From positions 436,971-500,970 of the forward strand of contig NZ_KE383992.1 of NCBI RefSeq assembly GCF_000423225.1: a stretch of 64,000 bases of DNA, written 5' to 3'. The translations under genes were made by a program, and so were the position numbers. The notes below the pieces were generated by a model. The model was not told the DNA's origin. It ran no database searches and saw only the letters and a program-made list of their open reading frames with translations. Below, in pieces: positions 52,915-63,672 of this stretch (position 1 is its first letter; every line of letters begins with the position of its first letter). The DNA is from Kaistia adipata DSM 17808. Lineage in GTDB: Bacteria > Pseudomonadota > Alphaproteobacteria > Rhizobiales > Kaistiaceae.

Positions 52915-54048
52915 ATGGCAAAAGTTGACTATTACGAATTGCTGGGGGTCGCGCGCGATTGCGACGACAAGGGCCTGAAGGTCGCCTTCCGCAAGCTTGC
53001 GATGCAGTACCACCCGGACAAGAACCCCGGCGACCACACTGCCGAGGCCAAGTTCAAGGAAATCAACGAAGCCTACGAGATGCTGAAGGACCCGCAGAAG
53101 CGGGCCGCCTATGACCGCTTCGGTCATGCCGCCTTCGAGAATGGCGGCGGCGGTCCCGGATTCTCCGGCGACTTCTCCTCGTCCATGTCGGACATCTTCG
53201 ACGACATCTTCGGCGAGTTCATGGGCGGCGGCCGCCGCGGCGGCGGCCAGCGTTCCGGCGGACGCGAGCGCGGCGCGGACCTGCGCTACAACATGGAGAT
53301 CACCCTCGAGGAAGCCTTCTCCGGCAAGACCGCGGAAGTGCATGTCCCTACCAAGATCGCCTGTGACGCCTGCTCCGGCACCGGCGCCAAGCCCGGCTCG
53401 CACCCCAAGGTCTGCACCACCTGCGACGGCCATGGCCGCGTGCGCGCGGCGCAGGGCTTCTTCTCGATCGAGCGCACCTGCCCGACCTGCCAGGGACGCG
53501 GCGAGATCATCTCCGATCCGTGCGACAAGTGCGCCGGCTCCGGCCGCACGACGCAGGAACGCACGCTCTCCGTCAACATTCCCGCCGGTATCGAGGACGG
53601 CACCCGTATCCGCCTGTCCGGCGAGGGCGAGGCGGGCTTGCGCGGCGGCCCGGCCGGCGACCTCTACTTGTTCCTGTCGGTCAAGCCGCACAGCCTGTTC
53701 CAGCGCGAGGGCGCCGATATCTTCTGCCGCGTGCCGATCTCGCTGACCACGGCGGCGCTCGGCGGCCAGTTCGACGTGCCGACGGTCGATGGCGGCAAGA
53801 CAAGGGTCAAGGTTCCGGAAGGCACCCAGACCGGCAAGCAGTTCCGCCTCAAGAGCAAGGGCATGCCCGTGCTGCGCTCGAGCCAGATGGGCGACATGTA
53901 CATCCAGGTCGTCGTCGAGACGCCGCGCAACCTGTCGCGGCGCCAGCGCGAGCTGCTCGAGGAGTTCGAGAAGGCCTCCTCGGAGGAAACCAACCCGGAA
54001 TCCGCTGGATTCTTTGCCCGAATCCGAGACTTTTTCGGCGGCGGCTGA
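52915..54048 (+). CDS. dnaJ: Chaperone protein DnaJ
   Basis: The 377-residue co-chaperone that delivers substrates to DnaK and stimulates its ATPase. The J domain has the HPD motif at residues 33-35 (YHPDKNPGD). A Gly-rich region (about 75-125) follows, then four zinc-finger repeats beginning [24 protein letters not shown] and CDKCAGSG. The C-terminal substrate-binding domains are complete. It is 113 bases after dnaK, with an attenuating hairpin in between. Confidence 0.98.
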   Translation: MAKVDYYELLGVARDCDDKGLKVAFRKLAMQYHPDKNPGDHTAEAKFKEINEAYEMLKDPQKRAAYDRFGHAAFENGGGGPGFSGDFSSSMSDIFDDIFGEFMGGGRRGGGQRSGGRERGADLRYNMEITLEEAFSGKTAEVHVPTKIACDACSGTGAKPGSHPKVCTTCDGHGRVRAAQGFFSIERTCPTCQGRGEIISDPCDKCAGSGRTTQERTLSVNIPAGIEDGTRIRLSGEGEAGLRGGPAGDLYLFLSVKPHSLFQREGADIFCRVPISLTTAALGGQFDVPTVDGGKTRVKVPEGTQTGKQFRLKSKGMPVLRSSQMGDMYIQVVVETPRNLSRRQRELLEEFEKASSEETNPESAGFFARIRDFFGGG

Positions 54049-54118
54049 CACGATAGGCGTCACAGGATTGCCGCGATGAAGCGCGCATAGTTCGGCCACA
54101 CAACGATTCGGGTCTTCC

Positions 54119-54715
54119 ATGTCCTCAATCCAGAAGCGAAAGCTGAAAGCGCGTGTTGCCGACGAGGTCCGCTTCTTTCGGAACTGGATTGAAAAGCCGC
54201 TCTCGATGGGCGCCGTCAGCCCGTCCGGCAAGGCGCTGACCAAGCTGATGGCGAGCTTCGTGGATCCGGACGACAACCTGCCGGTGATCGAGCTCGGACC
54301 GGGCACCGGCGTCGTCACGCAGGCCCTGATCGAGCGCGGCGTCGCCCCGGAGCGGATCGTCTCGATCGAATACAGTTCCGATTTCTGCCGCCTGCTCGAA
54401 CAACGCTTCGCGGGGGTGAAAATCGTCGAGGGGGATGCCTATGCGCTGGAGCGGACGCTCGCTGGCTGCGTGTCCGGTCCGGTCAGCGCCGTCATCTCCA
54501 GCCTGCCGCTCCTGACCCAGCCGCCGGCGCGACGCAGCGCCCTGATCCAGGCGGCCTTCGCCAGGCTTGCCCCCGGCCAGCCCTTCATCCAGTTCTCCTA
54601 CGGCCTCGCCTCCCCCGTCACGCCCGATCCAAGCCTCTTCTCGACGACCCATACCGGCTGGGTGATGAAGAACGTTCCGCCGGCGCGCGTCTGGGTCTAT
54701 AGACGGACCCACTGA
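54119..54715 (+). CDS. pmtA: Phospholipid N-methyltransferase (PmtA-like)
   Basis: A 198-residue class I SAM-dependent methyltransferase. The SAM-binding motif is [18 protein letters not shown] (about residues 58-75), and the region SSLPLLTQP is motif IV. Rhizobial PmtA of this size methylates phosphatidylethanolamine three times to make phosphatidylcholine, and pmtA lies beside dnaJ in rhizobia. Relatives of this fold include rRNA dimethyltransferases, so enzyme activity is inferred from size, context and sequence. It starts 70 bases after dnaJ. Confidence 0.8.
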   Translation: MSSIQKRKLKARVADEVRFFRNWIEKPLSMGAVSPSGKALTKLMASFVDPDDNLPVIELGPGTGVVTQALIERGVAPERIVSIEYSSDFCRLLEQRFAGVKIVEGDAYALERTLAGCVSGPVSAVISSLPLLTQPPARRSALIQAAFARLAPGQPFIQFSYGLASPVTPDPSLFSTTHTGWVMKNVPPARVWVYRRTH

Positions 54716-54861
54716 TCCGTCCCGCCTGCCGAAGCCGCGGCCCTCGAAACGCCTCGCGATCCTTCCCCGGCCAGGAAATCGCCGCCAGTCCTTGCCCTGC
54801 GCGCCCTCGCGCGCGAATTCATACGACACGCCGCCCCGCGGCCGAACCAAGAGGCTCGACC

Positions 54862-55569
54862 ATGCCCCTGCTCGACATTCGCGACCGCCTGATCGTCGGC
54901 CTCGACGTGCCCACCGTCGACGCGGCCGAGGAAATGGTCGCGACGCTCGGCGACACCGTCACCTTCTACAAGGTCGGCCTGCAGCTCTGCTTCGCCGGCG
55001 GCCTCGCCTTCGCCGAGCGGCTCGTCGACCAGGGCAAGAAGGTCTTCCTCGACGTCAAGCTGCTCGACATCGACAACACCGTCGAGCATGCCGTGCAGAA
55101 CATCGCCAAGCTCGGCATGCACTTCTGCACCATCCACGCCTATCCGAAGGCGATGCGCGCCGCCGTGCAGGGCAAGGGCACGAGCGATCTGCGCCTGCTC
55201 GCCGTCACCGTGCTGACCTCGATGGACGAGGCCGACCTCGCGGCCGCCGGCTATGCGACGAACCCGGCGGAGCTTGTCGCCCGCCGCGCCGCCGACGCCC
55301 GCGCCGCCGGCATGAACGGCATCGTCTGCTCGCCGGAGGAAGCCGCCGCCATGCGCGCCGTCGTCGGCGCCGGCATGGCGATCGTTACCCCCGGCATCCG
55401 CCCCGCCGGCTCGATCGTCGGCGACCAGAAGCGCATCGCGACGCCGGCCGCGGCGATCAAGGCCGGCGCCGACCACCTGGTCGTGGCCCGGCCGATCATC
55501 GAGGCGGCCGATCCGAAGGCCGCCGCCAAGGCCATTCTCTCCGAAATCGAGGTGGCCTCGGCGATCTAG
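54862..55569 (+). CDS. pyrF: Orotidine 5'-phosphate decarboxylase
   Basis: The 235-residue TIM-barrel enzyme makes UMP from OMP in the last step of de novo pyrimidine synthesis. [10 protein letters not shown] (the catalytic Asp-Lys-x-x-Asp region) lies near residue 66, and the phosphate-gripping [20 protein letters not shown] near residue 175. The protein is complete and the start follows AAGAGG. It is 146 bases after pmtA. Confidence 0.97.
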   Translation: MPLLDIRDRLIVGLDVPTVDAAEEMVATLGDTVTFYKVGLQLCFAGGLAFAERLVDQGKKVFLDVKLLDIDNTVEHAVQNIAKLGMHFCTIHAYPKAMRAAVQGKGTSDLRLLAVTVLTSMDEADLAAAGYATNPAELVARRAADARAAGMNGIVCSPEEAAAMRAVVGAGMAIVTPGIRPAGSIVGDQKRIATPAAAIKAGADHLVVARPIIEAADPKAAAKAILSEIEVASAI

Positions 55570-55636
55570 CCTGCCGCCCCTTCCCGCGCGGGCGACGGGC
55601 CTGCTATATGCGCACTGAACTTCGGGGGAATACGCC

Positions 55637-56449
55637 ATGACCGATATGGGTCTCGTCATCGTCGGCGCCGCCGGCCGCATGGGCCGGACGCTGACCCGCG
55701 TCGTCACCGAGACCGAGGGCGTCGCCGTGGTCGGCGCGATCGAGCGCGAGGGCTCGCCCTTCCTCGGCCAGGACGCCGGCGTGCTCGCCGGCCTGCCGCC
55801 GCTCGGCGTCGCCGTCACCGACGACCCGCTGCCGGTCTTCGCCAAGGCGCAGGGCGTGCTCGACTTCACCATGCCGGCCGCGACGCTCGCCTTTGCCGAG
55901 ATCGCCGCGCAGGCCCGCATCGTCCATGTCATCGGCACCACCGGTCTCTCCGTCGACGACCACGCGGCGATCGACGCCGCCGCCCGCCATGCCGTCATCG
56001 TGCAGGCCGGCAATATGAGCCTCGGCGTCAACCTGCTGGCGCAGCTGGTGCGCCAGGCGGCGAAGGCGCTCGACGAGGACTTCGACATCGAGGTGCTGGA
56101 AATGCACCATCGCCACAAGGTCGACGCGCCCTCGGGCACCGCGCTGATGCTCGGCCAGGCCGCCGCCGAGGGCCGCGACATCGACCTCGCCTCGCATTCC
56201 GTCCGCGTGCGCGACGGCATCACCGGTCCGCGCGAGCGCGGCTCGATCGGCTTCGCCACCTTGCGCGGCGGCAGCGTCATCGGCGACCATTCCGTGATGC
56301 TGGCCGGCGAGGGCGAGATGATCACGCTGTCGCATCACGCCTCGGACCGCGCCCTCTTCGCCCGCGGCGCCGTCAAGGCGGCGCTCTGGGCCCACGGCCG
56401 CAAGCCGGGCCGTTATTCCATGGCCGACGTGCTCGGCTTCACCGACTGA
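55637..56449 (+). CDS. dapB: 4-hydroxy-tetrahydrodipicolinate reductase
   Basis: The 270-residue enzyme of the lysine and diaminopimelate pathway, supplying peptidoglycan. The dinucleotide-binding motif is [10 protein letters not shown] at the N-terminus, and [19 protein letters not shown] carries the catalytic His and Lys (near residue 155). GGGGAA precedes the ATG. It lies 67 bases after pyrF and 21 bases before gpmA, so the three genes are probably cotranscribed. Confidence 0.97.
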   Translation: MTDMGLVIVGAAGRMGRTLTRVVTETEGVAVVGAIEREGSPFLGQDAGVLAGLPPLGVAVTDDPLPVFAKAQGVLDFTMPAATLAFAEIAAQARIVHVIGTTGLSVDDHAAIDAAARHAVIVQAGNMSLGVNLLAQLVRQAAKALDEDFDIEVLEMHHRHKVDAPSGTALMLGQAAAEGRDIDLASHSVRVRDGITGPRERGSIGFATLRGGSVIGDHSVMLAGEGEMITLSHHASDRALFARGAVKAALWAHGRKPGRYSMADVLGFTD

Positions 56450-56470
56450 ACTGAAAAAGGAGCCTTCCGT

Positions 56471-57091
56471 ATGGATCGCCTTCTCGTGCTGGTGCGCCAT
56501 GGCCAGAGTGAGTGGAATCTCAAGAACCTGTTCACCGGCTGGCGCGATCCCGCGCTGACCGAGCAGGGCGTCGCCGAGGCGACCGCCGCCGGCAAGCGGC
56601 TCAAGGCGCTCGACCTTTCCTTCGGTCTCGCCTTCACCTCGGAACTTTCCCGCGCGCAGAACACGCTGAAGCTGATCCTCGGCGAACTCGGCCAAGACGA
56701 CCTGACGACGATCCGCGACCGGGCCCTGAACGAGCGCGACTATGGCGACCTCTCGGGCCTCAACAAGGACGACGCCCGCGCCAAGTGGGGCGAGGAGCAG
56801 GTCAAGATCTGGCGCCGCTCCTATGACGTGCCGCCGCCCGGCGGTGAATCGCTCAAGGACACCGGCGCCCGTGTCTGGCCCTACTACATCTTCAACATCC
56901 TGCCGCCGGTCATGCGCGGCGAGAAGGTGCTGGTGGCGGCGCACGGCAATTCGCTGCGCGCCCTGATCATGGCGCTGGAAGGCCTGACGCCTGCCGAGAT
57001 CCTCGAGCGCGAGCTCGAGACCGGCGTGCCGATCGTCTACCGCCTGAACGCCGACACCACGGTGGCGGAGAAAAAGGTCCTGAAGGGCTGA
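56471..57091 (+). CDS. gpmA: 2,3-bisphosphoglycerate-dependent phosphoglycerate mutase
   Basis: The 206-residue glycolytic enzyme exchanges 3- and 2-phosphoglycerate. [20 protein letters not shown] carries the phospho-accepting histidine (about residue 9), and [31 protein letters not shown] and [12 protein letters not shown] complete the active site. It is shorter than the E. coli enzyme, as usual in alphaproteobacteria. It ends the dapB-gpmA pair and converges on queG. AAGGAG precedes the ATG. Confidence 0.95.
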   Translation: MDRLLVLVRHGQSEWNLKNLFTGWRDPALTEQGVAEATAAGKRLKALDLSFGLAFTSELSRAQNTLKLILGELGQDDLTTIRDRALNERDYGDLSGLNKDDARAKWGEEQVKIWRRSYDVPPPGGESLKDTGARVWPYYIFNILPPVMRGEKVLVAAHGNSLRALIMALEGLTPAEILERELETGVPIVYRLNADTTVAEKKVLKG

Positions 57092-57116
57092 GCGGCCGTC
57101 GCCGCCGATCCCACGG

Positions 57117-58280
57117 CTATCCGATGGCGGGTCCCAGGGCCCGCCATTCTTCTTTCACGGCCTCGTCGCTCTCGGCCGCCTGCGCGGCCATCCGCACCCG
57201 CTCGAATTCATCCGGCGCGAGCCGCGACAGCGCCCAGACCGCCGCGCCCCGGACGACCGGCGCCGGGTCTTCGAGCAGGGTTCGCACCGCCGGCAGCAGC
57301 GCCGGCTCCGCCGAGTTTCCGATCGCCACCAGCACGTTGCGCACGAAGCGGTCGCGGCCGATGCGCTTGACCGGCGAGCCGGCGAAGAAGGCGCGGAACC
57401 CCGCGTCGTCGAGCGCGGCGAGATCGGCGAGCGCCGGCCGCTCCAGCTCGGGCCGCGGCTTCAGCTTCATCTCGGACGCGGCGCGGGCGAACTTGTTCCA
57501 CGGGCAAGCCGCGAGGCAGTCGTCGCAGCCATAGATGCGATTGCCCATCGCGGCGCGGAACTCGCGCGGGATCGGGCCTGAATTCTCGATCGTCAGGTAG
57601 GAGATGCAGCGCCGCGCATCGATCCGGTAGGGCGCCGGAAAGGCGTTCGTCGGACAGGCGTCGAGGCAGGCGCGGCACTTGCCGCAATGGTCGCGCTCGG
57701 GCGCGTCGACGGGCAGGTCGAGCGCCGTGAAGATCGAGCCGAGGAACAGCCAGGAGCCGAACTCGCGCGAGACCAGATTGGTGTGCTTGCCCTGCCAGCC
57801 GAGGCCGGCGGCGGCGGCGAGCGGCTTCTCCATCACCGGCGCGGTATCAACGAAGACCTTGACCTCGGCACCAGTGCGCGACGCGAGGCGCCCGGCGAGA
57901 AGCTTCAGCTTGCCCTTGATGATGTCGTGATAGTCGCGGTTCCGCGCATAGACGGAGATGTTGCCGCGCTCCGGCTCGCCGGACAGCGCCCGCGGATCCT
58001 GGTCGGGGCCGTAATTCATGCCGAGCATGACGACGGAGCGGACATCGGCCCACAGCACGCGCGGATCGGCGCGGCGCTCGGCCGTCTCCGCCATCCACGC
58101 CATGCTGCCGTGATGGCCCTCGGCCAGGAAGGCGGCGAGCCGCTCCGGCGCGAGCGGGATGGCGTCGGGGGCCGCGACGCGGACGACGTCGAAGCCCTCG
58201 GCGCGGGCGTCGGCGACGAGCCGCGCCTTCTCGGCCGCCAGCTGCTTCGGTGTCAGCGAATTGGGTGTCGGCGTGCTCAG
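57117..58280 (-). CDS. queG: Epoxyqueuosine reductase
   Basis: A protein of about 387 residues, close to the 379 of E. coli QueG, catalysing the last step of queuosine synthesis in tRNA. Two 4Fe-4S sites are visible, [16 protein letters not shown] and [13 protein letters not shown], and the B12-binding domain lies before them. A HEAT-like C-terminal part ends the protein. The start is unclear. There is no ATG, GTG or TTG near the expected N-terminus, and I place it at a CTG (58280) that overlaps the upstream stop as CTGA. An ATG at 58406 would add 42 residues inside the neighbouring gene. Confidence 0.88.
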   Translation of the reverse strand: MSTPTPNSLTPKQLAAEKARLVADARAEGFDVVRVAAPDAIPLAPERLAAFLAEGHHGSMAWMAETAERRADPRVLWADVRSVVMLGMNYGPDQDPRALSGEPERGNISVYARNRDYHDIIKGKLKLLAGRLASRTGAEVKVFVDTAPVMEKPLAAAAGLGWQGKHTNLVSREFGSWLFLGSIFTALDLPVDAPERDHCGKCRACLDACPTNAFPAPYRIDARRCISYLTIENSGPIPREFRAAMGNRIYGCDDCLAACPWNKFARAASEMKLKPRPELERPALADLAALDDAGFRAFFAGSPVKRIGRDRFVRNVLVAIGNSAEPALLPAVRTLLEDPAPVVRGAAVWALSRLAPDEFERVRMAAQAAESDEAVKEEWRALGPAIG

Positions 58281-58969
58281 AAGTCCAGGTCGGCGTAATG
58301 CGCCGCCGGCGGGATGCCCCGCACCGCGTCGCTCAGCAGCGGCCGGAAGGACGGCCGCGACTTCACCCGCGCATACCAGGCCTTCGCCGCCTCGTCCGCC
58401 TCCCATGGCACCTCGCCGAGATAGTCGATGCAGGAGATCTCGGCGGCAGCGGCGAAATCGGCGAGCGTCAGCTCGCGCCCGGCCAGCCAGTTCCGCCGCG
58501 CCGCCAGATAGCCGATATACTGGATATGATAGCGCACATTGGCGCGCGCGGCACGGATCGCCGCGGGATCGGGCGACGTGTTGCCCTCGCCCGCCTTCAT
58601 CTGCCGCTTGTAGATCTTCTCGTTGACGAGATAGCTCGTCACCTCGCCATTGAGCTTGCCGGAGAACCACTCGACCAGGCGGCGCACCTCGGCGCGATCG
58701 GCGGCGTGCTCCGGCATCAGGCGGACCTCGCCCATGCGGGCGCCCTTGGTCTCGACCAGATATTCGGCGATCACCGATCCGCCGGCCACCACCGTCTCAT
58801 TGTCGTCAACAAAGATCGGCAGCGTGCCGGCCGGGTTCAGGGCCAGAAGCTCGGCGTTTCGCACCCACGGCTTCTCTTCGACGAGTTCGACCATCTCGTC
58901 ATACTCGGAGAGCACGAGACGGGCATAACGCGAGGCGGCAGAAAACGAGTGATGATGAAGAAACGGCAT
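58277..58969 (-). CDS. Glutathione S-transferase family protein
   Basis: A 230-residue protein with the GST layout. A thioredoxin-like N-terminal domain begins [19 protein letters not shown] and has the glutathione-binding pattern [20 protein letters not shown]. The helical C-terminal domain includes [20 protein letters not shown]. Substrate is unknown. It is directly upstream of queG, whose translation may depend on this gene because their ends overlap. It is divergent from uppP, with about 150 bases between the starts. Confidence 0.9.
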   Translation of the reverse strand: MPFLHHHSFSAASRYARLVLSEYDEMVELVEEKPWVRNAELLALNPAGTLPIFVDDNETVVAGGSVIAEYLVETKGARMGEVRLMPEHAADRAEVRRLVEWFSGKLNGEVTSYLVNEKIYKRQMKAGEGNTSPDPAAIRAARANVRYHIQYIGYLAARRNWLAGRELTLADFAAAAEISCIDYLGEVPWEADEAAKAWYARVKSRPSFRPLLSDAVRGIPPAAHYADLDF

Positions 58970-59123
58970 CGGCTATGGCAGATCGAGAAATGAGGGCGCG
59001 AAGCGATTCTGCCGCGGCAAAGGCGATTGCGGGAACGGCGTCAGCGCCCGCATATAGGCCCCGATTGTGGCGAGTATCAAGCCGATTCGCGGCTTTCGAC
59101 CGCCCACCCCGCGCCTGGGACCG

Positions 59124-59933
59124 ATGATGGATCTCCACAGCCTGCTGAACGCGCTCGTCCTCGGCCTGATCGAGGGCCTGACCGAATTCATTCCCGTCTC
59201 CTCCACCGGACATCTGCTGCTCGCCGGACACTTTCTCGGCTTCGACAGCCCGGGCCGGGCTTTCGAGGTGCTGATCCAGCTCGGCGCTATCCTGGCCATT
59301 CTGACGGTCTATTCCGGACGACTGGTTAAGATGCTGCGCGATCTGCCCAGCGACCCGCAGACGCGCCGCTTCGTCGCCGGTATCCTGCTCGCCTTCCTGC
59401 CCGCCGTCGTCATCGGCGTGCTCGCGCACGGCTTCATCAAGCAGGTGCTGTTCGAGAGCCCGATGCTGATCTGCGTCATGCTGATCCTCGGCGGCTTCGT
59501 GCTTCTGGTGGTCGACCGGCTCGACCTCCGGCCGCGCTACCACGACGCGACGGAGTTTCCGCTCGGCGTCTATTTCGGCATCGGCCTGGCGCAGTGCCTC
59601 GCCATGATCCCCGGCGTGTCGCGCTCCGGCGCCTCGGTCGTCGCCGCGATGCTGTTCGGCAGCGACAAGCGCTCGGCCGCCGAATTCTCGTTCTTCCTGG
59701 CAATGCCGACCATGGTCGGCGCCTTCGCCTACGACCTCTACAAGACGCACGACCAGATCACGGCGGCCGGCGCCTGGAACATCGTCGCCGGTTTCGCCGC
59801 CGCCCTCGTCGCCGGCGTCTTTGTCGTGCGCCGGCTGCTCGATTTCGTCAGCCAGCGCGGCTTCGCGCCCTTCGCCTACTGGCGCATCCTCGTCGGCGCC
59901 GTCGGCCTCGCCGCGCTACTCACCTTCGGCTGA
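59124..59933 (+). CDS. uppP: Undecaprenyl-diphosphatase
   Basis: The 269-residue (BacA-type) membrane enzyme makes undecaprenyl phosphate, the carrier for peptidoglycan and polysaccharide precursors. [20 protein letters not shown] (near residue 18) and [13 protein letters not shown] are the two catalytic motifs, and eight or so hydrophobic helices are spread over the length. I place the start at the paired ATG codons at 59124 and 59127 with GGGA before them; the frame reaches 59067. A bidirectional terminator follows. Confidence 0.95.
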   Translation: MMDLHSLLNALVLGLIEGLTEFIPVSSTGHLLLAGHFLGFDSPGRAFEVLIQLGAILAILTVYSGRLVKMLRDLPSDPQTRRFVAGILLAFLPAVVIGVLAHGFIKQVLFESPMLICVMLILGGFVLLVVDRLDLRPRYHDATEFPLGVYFGIGLAQCLAMIPGVSRSGASVVAAMLFGSDKRSAAEFSFFLAMPTMVGAFAYDLYKTHDQITAAGAWNIVAGFAAALVAGVFVVRRLLDFVSQRGFAPFAYWRILVGAVGLAALLTFG

Positions 59934-59960
59934 AGCCGGCCGGCATCGACCCGCCCAAGA

Positions 59961-59994
59961 AAAAGCCCCCACCCGACGCCGGGAGGGGGCTTTT
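59961..59994. terminator. Bidirectional terminator between uppP and the NDUFA9-like gene
   Basis: AAAAGCCCCC (59961-59970) and GGGGGCTTTT (59985-59994) flank a short loop region with further pairing inside. T-runs lie on the 3' side of both strands, so it can stop both genes. Confidence 0.85.
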
Positions 59995-60017
59995 CTTTTG
60001 GGGCGTCACGCCGGCGA

Positions 60018-60989
60018 TCAGGCCGTGCGCTTGTGGTCGAACTGGCCGTGCGGCTTGAAGCGTTGCAGATAGGAGGGCAGCACCGCGGCCATGTTGCTCG
60101 GCACGATGCCGATGCCGTCGAGCGTGCGACCCTCGGACTCGGCCTGCGTCGACACGATGTTGTCGTGCTTGAGCAGGCGGACCTGGTCGACGGTCAGGAG
60201 CGGGTTCGGCAGCAGCTGCGCAAACGTGGCGCCGTAATGCGCCACCGACCACGGCACCGAGACGAGCAGCGGCGAACGATCGATCTCGGCGAGCAGCAGT
60301 TCCATGCAGCCGCGGAACGTCTTCACCTCGGGGCCGCCCAGCTCATAGACGGTGCCGCCGGCGAGCTGGCCCTCGACCGCGCGGGCAATCGCCTCGGCGA
60401 CGTCGCCGACGAAGACCGGCTGCAGCTTGGTCTCGCCGCCGCCGATCAGCGGCAGGATGGGCGAGATGCGCGCCAGATCGCCGAAGCGGTTGAAGAAGCT
60501 GTCCTCGGGGCCGAAGACGATCGACGGCCGGATGATGACCGCGTCCGGCATGGTTTCGAGCACCGCCGCCTCGCCCTTCGCCTTGCTGCGGGCATAGGCG
60601 GATTCGGACTTCAGGTCGGCGCCAAGCGCCGACTGGTGCACCAGGATCGGAATGCCGGCGGCGCGGGTCGCCTCGGCCACGGCGCGGGCGCCGAAATCGT
60701 GCACGGCGTTGAAATTCTGCCGGCCGCTCTCACTGAGGATGCCGACCAGGTTGACAACGGCGTCGGCGCCCTCGATGGCGCGGTCGACCGACCAGCGATA
60801 GCGCAGATTGGCCTGCACCGGCATGATCTGGCCAACGGCGCCGAGCGGCTGGACATGGCCGGCCAGATCCGGCCTGCGCACCGCCACGCGGACGCGCCAG
60901 CCGCGCTTGGCCAGCGCGCGCACCACATGACGGCCGATAAAGCCGGAGCCTCCGAAAACCGTGACCAGTTTGTCGGTACCCGTCGCCAT
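60018..60989 (-). CDS. NAD(P)H-binding protein, NDUFA9-like
   Basis: A 323-residue extended short-chain reductase. The Rossmann motif TVFGGSGFIGRHVVRALAKR starts near residue 10, and DAVVNLVGILSESGRQNF and AYARSKAKGEAAVL are conserved in the complex I NDUFA9 group. The YxxxK pattern is present in the AYARSKAKGE block. In mitochondria NDUFA9 is an assembly or stability subunit of complex I; the bacterial protein's role is not known. It is convergent with uppP and tandem with hrcA, whose stop lies 81 bases upstream. Confidence 0.88.
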   Translation of the reverse strand: MATGTDKLVTVFGGSGFIGRHVVRALAKRGWRVRVAVRRPDLAGHVQPLGAVGQIMPVQANLRYRWSVDRAIEGADAVVNLVGILSESGRQNFNAVHDFGARAVAEATRAAGIPILVHQSALGADLKSESAYARSKAKGEAAVLETMPDAVIIRPSIVFGPEDSFFNRFGDLARISPILPLIGGGETKLQPVFVGDVAEAIARAVEGQLAGGTVYELGGPEVKTFRGCMELLLAEIDRSPLLVSVPWSVAHYGATFAQLLPNPLLTVDQVRLLKHDNIVSTQAESEGRTLDGIGIVPSNMAAVLPSYLQRFKPHGQFDHKRTA

Positions 60990-61070
60990 GTGTCGCCTCC
61001 GTTATCTTTGAAGGGTTCTCATATCGGCTCGCCGTGACGCTGTATAGACGGCAGAGGGTCGCGTCCGCGC

Positions 61071-62159
61071 CTACGGGCCGATCAGCCGCCCGACCAGCTT
61101 GGCGGTGTAATCGACCATCGGCACGATGCGCGCATAGTTGAGCCGCGTCGGCCCGATCACCCCGAGCACGCCGACGACGCGGCTCTCGCTGTCGCGATAG
61201 GGCGAGACGACGAGCGACGAGCCGGACAGCGAGAACAGCTTGTTCTCAGAGCCGATGAAGATGCGCACGCCCTCGCCCTCCTCGGCGCTGCCGAGCAGGC
61301 GGACCAGCTCGCGCTGCGTCTCGATATCGTCGAACAGCAGGCGGATGCGTTCCAGATCCTCCGCCGCGCGAACATCGTCGAGCAGGTTGGCCTGGCCGCG
61401 CACGATCAGCGTGTCGGGCCGGCCGCCGCTCGCCTCGACCCAGCTCGCGAGGCCGGCATCGACCAGGCGCGCCGTCAGCTGGTCGAGCTCGGCACGCGCC
61501 TGCTGCTGGCGGCGGTTGAGCTCGGCCCTCGCCTCGGCCAAGCTGCGGCCGCGCAGATGCATGTTGAGATAGTTGGTCGCCTCGACCAGGCTCGACGGCG
61601 TCGTGCCGGGATCGAGGTCGATCAGCCGGTTTTCGACCGAGCCGTCCTCGCCGACGAGCACGACCAGCGCCCGCGTCGGTTCGAGCCGAACGAACTCGAT
61701 ATGCTTCAGCCGCTGGTCGCTCTTCGATGCCAGCACGACGCCGGCGCCGCGCGACAGGCCGGAGAGCATGCGCCCGGCCTCCGACAGCACGTCGTCGACG
61801 CTGCGGCCGGCGCCGCCGCCGGCGACCCGGCTCTCGATGGCGCGCCGTTCGTCCGAAGTCAGGTCGCCGACCTCGAGCATCGCGTCGACGAACAGGCGCA
61901 GCCCGCTCTCGGTCGGCAGGCGGCCGGCGGAGGTATGCGGCGAATAGATCAGCCCGAGCCCTTCGAGATCCGCCATGACGTTGCGCACCGAGGCCGGCGA
62001 CAGCGCCATCGGCAGGATGCGGGCCAGGTTGCGCGAGCCGAGCGGCTCGCCGGTCTCGAGATAGCTGTCGACGATGCGCCGGAAGATCTCGCGCGAGCGC
62101 TGGTCGAGCGCGGCGAGCGCCGACGACATCGCTTCTGGGGTCCTGCGCTCGGCGGTCAC
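61071..62159 (-). CDS. hrcA: Heat-inducible transcriptional repressor HrcA
   Basis: The 362-residue repressor of groESL, which binds the CIRCE element. The winged helix has [20 protein letters not shown] and [20 protein letters not shown], and [20 protein letters not shown] follows. The C-terminal part ([17 protein letters not shown]) is typical. I prefer the GTG at 62159 ([13 protein letters not shown]) with AGAGGA upstream; ATG 62129 is the alternative. The frame reaches 62696 but that part overlaps rph. No CIRCE element was found in the window, so its targets are elsewhere. Confidence 0.94.
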   Translation of the reverse strand: MTAERRTPEAMSSALAALDQRSREIFRRIVDSYLETGEPLGSRNLARILPMALSPASVRNVMADLEGLGLIYSPHTSAGRLPTESGLRLFVDAMLEVGDLTSDERRAIESRVAGGGAGRSVDDVLSEAGRMLSGLSRGAGVVLASKSDQRLKHIEFVRLEPTRALVVLVGEDGSVENRLIDLDPGTTPSSLVEATNYLNMHLRGRSLAEARAELNRRQQQARAELDQLTARLVDAGLASWVEASGGRPDTLIVRGQANLLDDVRAAEDLERIRLLFDDIETQRELVRLLGSAEEGEGVRIFIGSENKLFSLSGSSLVVSPYRDSESRVVGVLGVIGPTRLNYARIVPMVDYTAKLVGRLIGP

Positions 62160-62304
62160 GACTGCGGGTCCTCTCGTTGCGGGGCGCGGATTTCCGCGAT
62201 CTCCTTGATTAAGTGTCGATTTCCGCGGCCGGTTCAAGCGGGGCTTTACGTTTCGCGCCGGCGGCCTGTACAAGCGGACCAACGAAACAATCAGGATACC
62301 CACA

Positions 62305-63018
62305 ATGCGACCTTCGAAACGCGCCGCGGACGCCCTGCGTGCGGTATCGCTTGAACGCGGCGTTGCCAAGCACGCGGAAGGCTCCTGCCTGGTGAAATTC
62401 GGCGATACGCATGTGCTCTGCACCGCCAGCCTCGAAGAGAAGCCGCCATCCTGGCTGCGCGGCTCGGGCAAGGGCTGGGTGACGGCGGAATACGGCATGC
62501 TGCCGCGCGCGACCGGCGACCGCATGCGCCGCGAGGCGGCGGTCGGCAAGCAGTCGGGCCGCACCCAGGAGATCCAGCGCCTGATCGGCCGCTCGCTGCG
62601 CGCCGTGGTCGACCTCGTCCATCTCGGCGAGAAGCAGATCACCATCGACTGCGACGTGATCCAGGCGGATGGCGGCACCCGCACGGCCTCGGTCACCGGC
62701 GCCTGGATCGCGCTTTATGACTGCGTGCAGTGGATGAAGGCGCGCGACATGGTCGGCCCGAAGGTCATCCGCGATCACGTCGCCGCCGTCTCGGTCGGCA
62801 TGTATCGCGGCACGCCGGTGCTCGACCTCGACTATGCCGAGGACTCCGAGGCCGAGACCGACGCCAACTTCGTCATGACCGGCGGCGGCGGCATCGTCGA
62901 GATCCAGGGCACCGCCGAGGGCAAGCCGTTCACCGAAGCGGAGCTCACCGCCATGTTGCAGCTCGCCAAGGGCGGCATCGCCGACCTCGTCGAACTGCAG
63001 AAGCTGGCCATCCTCTGA
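62305..63018 (+). CDS. rph: Ribonuclease PH
   Basis: The 237-residue phosphorolytic 3'-5' exoribonuclease that trims tRNA precursors. The motifs [40 protein letters not shown] and the phosphate-binding stretch RQAG-type [20 protein letters not shown] are present. [20 protein letters not shown] is the catalytic region. The stop overlaps the rdgB start as TGATG. It is divergent from hrcA across 145 bases. Confidence 0.96.
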   Translation: MRPSKRAADALRAVSLERGVAKHAEGSCLVKFGDTHVLCTASLEEKPPSWLRGSGKGWVTAEYGMLPRATGDRMRREAAVGKQSGRTQEIQRLIGRSLRAVVDLVHLGEKQITIDCDVIQADGGTRTASVTGAWIALYDCVQWMKARDMVGPKVIRDHVAAVSVGMYRGTPVLDLDYAEDSEAETDANFVMTGGGGIVEIQGTAEGKPFTEAELTAMLQLAKGGIADLVELQKLAIL

Positions 63019-63668
63019 TGACAAAGCCCGAACACAGCCTGTCGGCGGGCGACACGCTCGTCATCGCCACCCACAACGCCGGCAAGCTGCGCGAATTCGC
63101 CGGCCTGCTGGCGCCGTTCGGGCTCAAGGTGATCTCGGTCGGCGAGCTGGGCCTGCCCGTGCCGCCCGAGACCGGCAATACCTTCGAGCAGAACGCCGCG
63201 ATCAAGGCGCACGCCGCCGCGACGGCGTCGGGCTTCCCGGCGCTGTCGGACGATTCCGGCCTCTGCGTCGACGCGCTCGGCGGCGATCCCGGCGTCTATT
63301 CGGCCGATTGGGCGGCGCCCGACGGCGATTTCGCCCGCGCCATGCGCAATGTCGAGGAGAAGCTGCAGCAGGCCGGCGCCGTGACGCCCGACAAGCGGAC
63401 CGCCCGCTTCGTCGCCGTGCTCTGCCTCGCCTTCCCGGACGGCACGACGCGCTACTATCGCGGCGAGATCGACGGCACCATGGTCTGGCCGCCGCGCGGC
63501 GAACTGGGCTTCGGTTACGATCCCGCCTTCCTGCCGGAAGGCCATGAGCGGACCTTCGGCGAGATGGTTGCCGACGAGAAGCATGGCTGGTCGGCCGGGC
63601 GTACCGACGCGCTGTCGCACCGGGCCCGCGCCTTCGCGCTGTTCGCCCGCGCCGAGCTCGGGGCGTGA
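63018..63668 (+). CDS. rdgB: XTP/dITP diphosphatase (RdgB/HAM1)
   Basis: The 216-residue house-cleaning pyrophosphatase removes inosine and xanthosine triphosphates. [18 protein letters not shown] has the ATHNxGK motif near residue 15, and [15 protein letters not shown] has the catalytic Asp. [20 protein letters not shown] is the third motif. The start at ATG 63018 overlaps the rph stop by one base; the long frame from 62730 is not real. hemW follows after four bases. Confidence 0.95.
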   Translation: MTKPEHSLSAGDTLVIATHNAGKLREFAGLLAPFGLKVISVGELGLPVPPETGNTFEQNAAIKAHAAATASGFPALSDDSGLCVDALGGDPGVYSADWAAPDGDFARAMRNVEEKLQQAGAVTPDKRTARFVAVLCLAFPDGTTRYYRGEIDGTMVWPPRGELGFGYDPAFLPEGHERTFGEMVADEKHGWSAGRTDALSHRARAFALFARAELGA

Positions 63669-63672
63669 GCCG

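Noticed and set aside
62160-62304. CIRCE element at hrcA
   Set aside because: No TTAGCACTC-N9-GAGTGCTAA-like sequence is present between hrcA and rph or before dnaK.
62160-62696. N-terminal extension of hrcA
   Set aside because: It overlaps the rph gene and the divergent gap. HrcA homology begins after the GTG at 62159.
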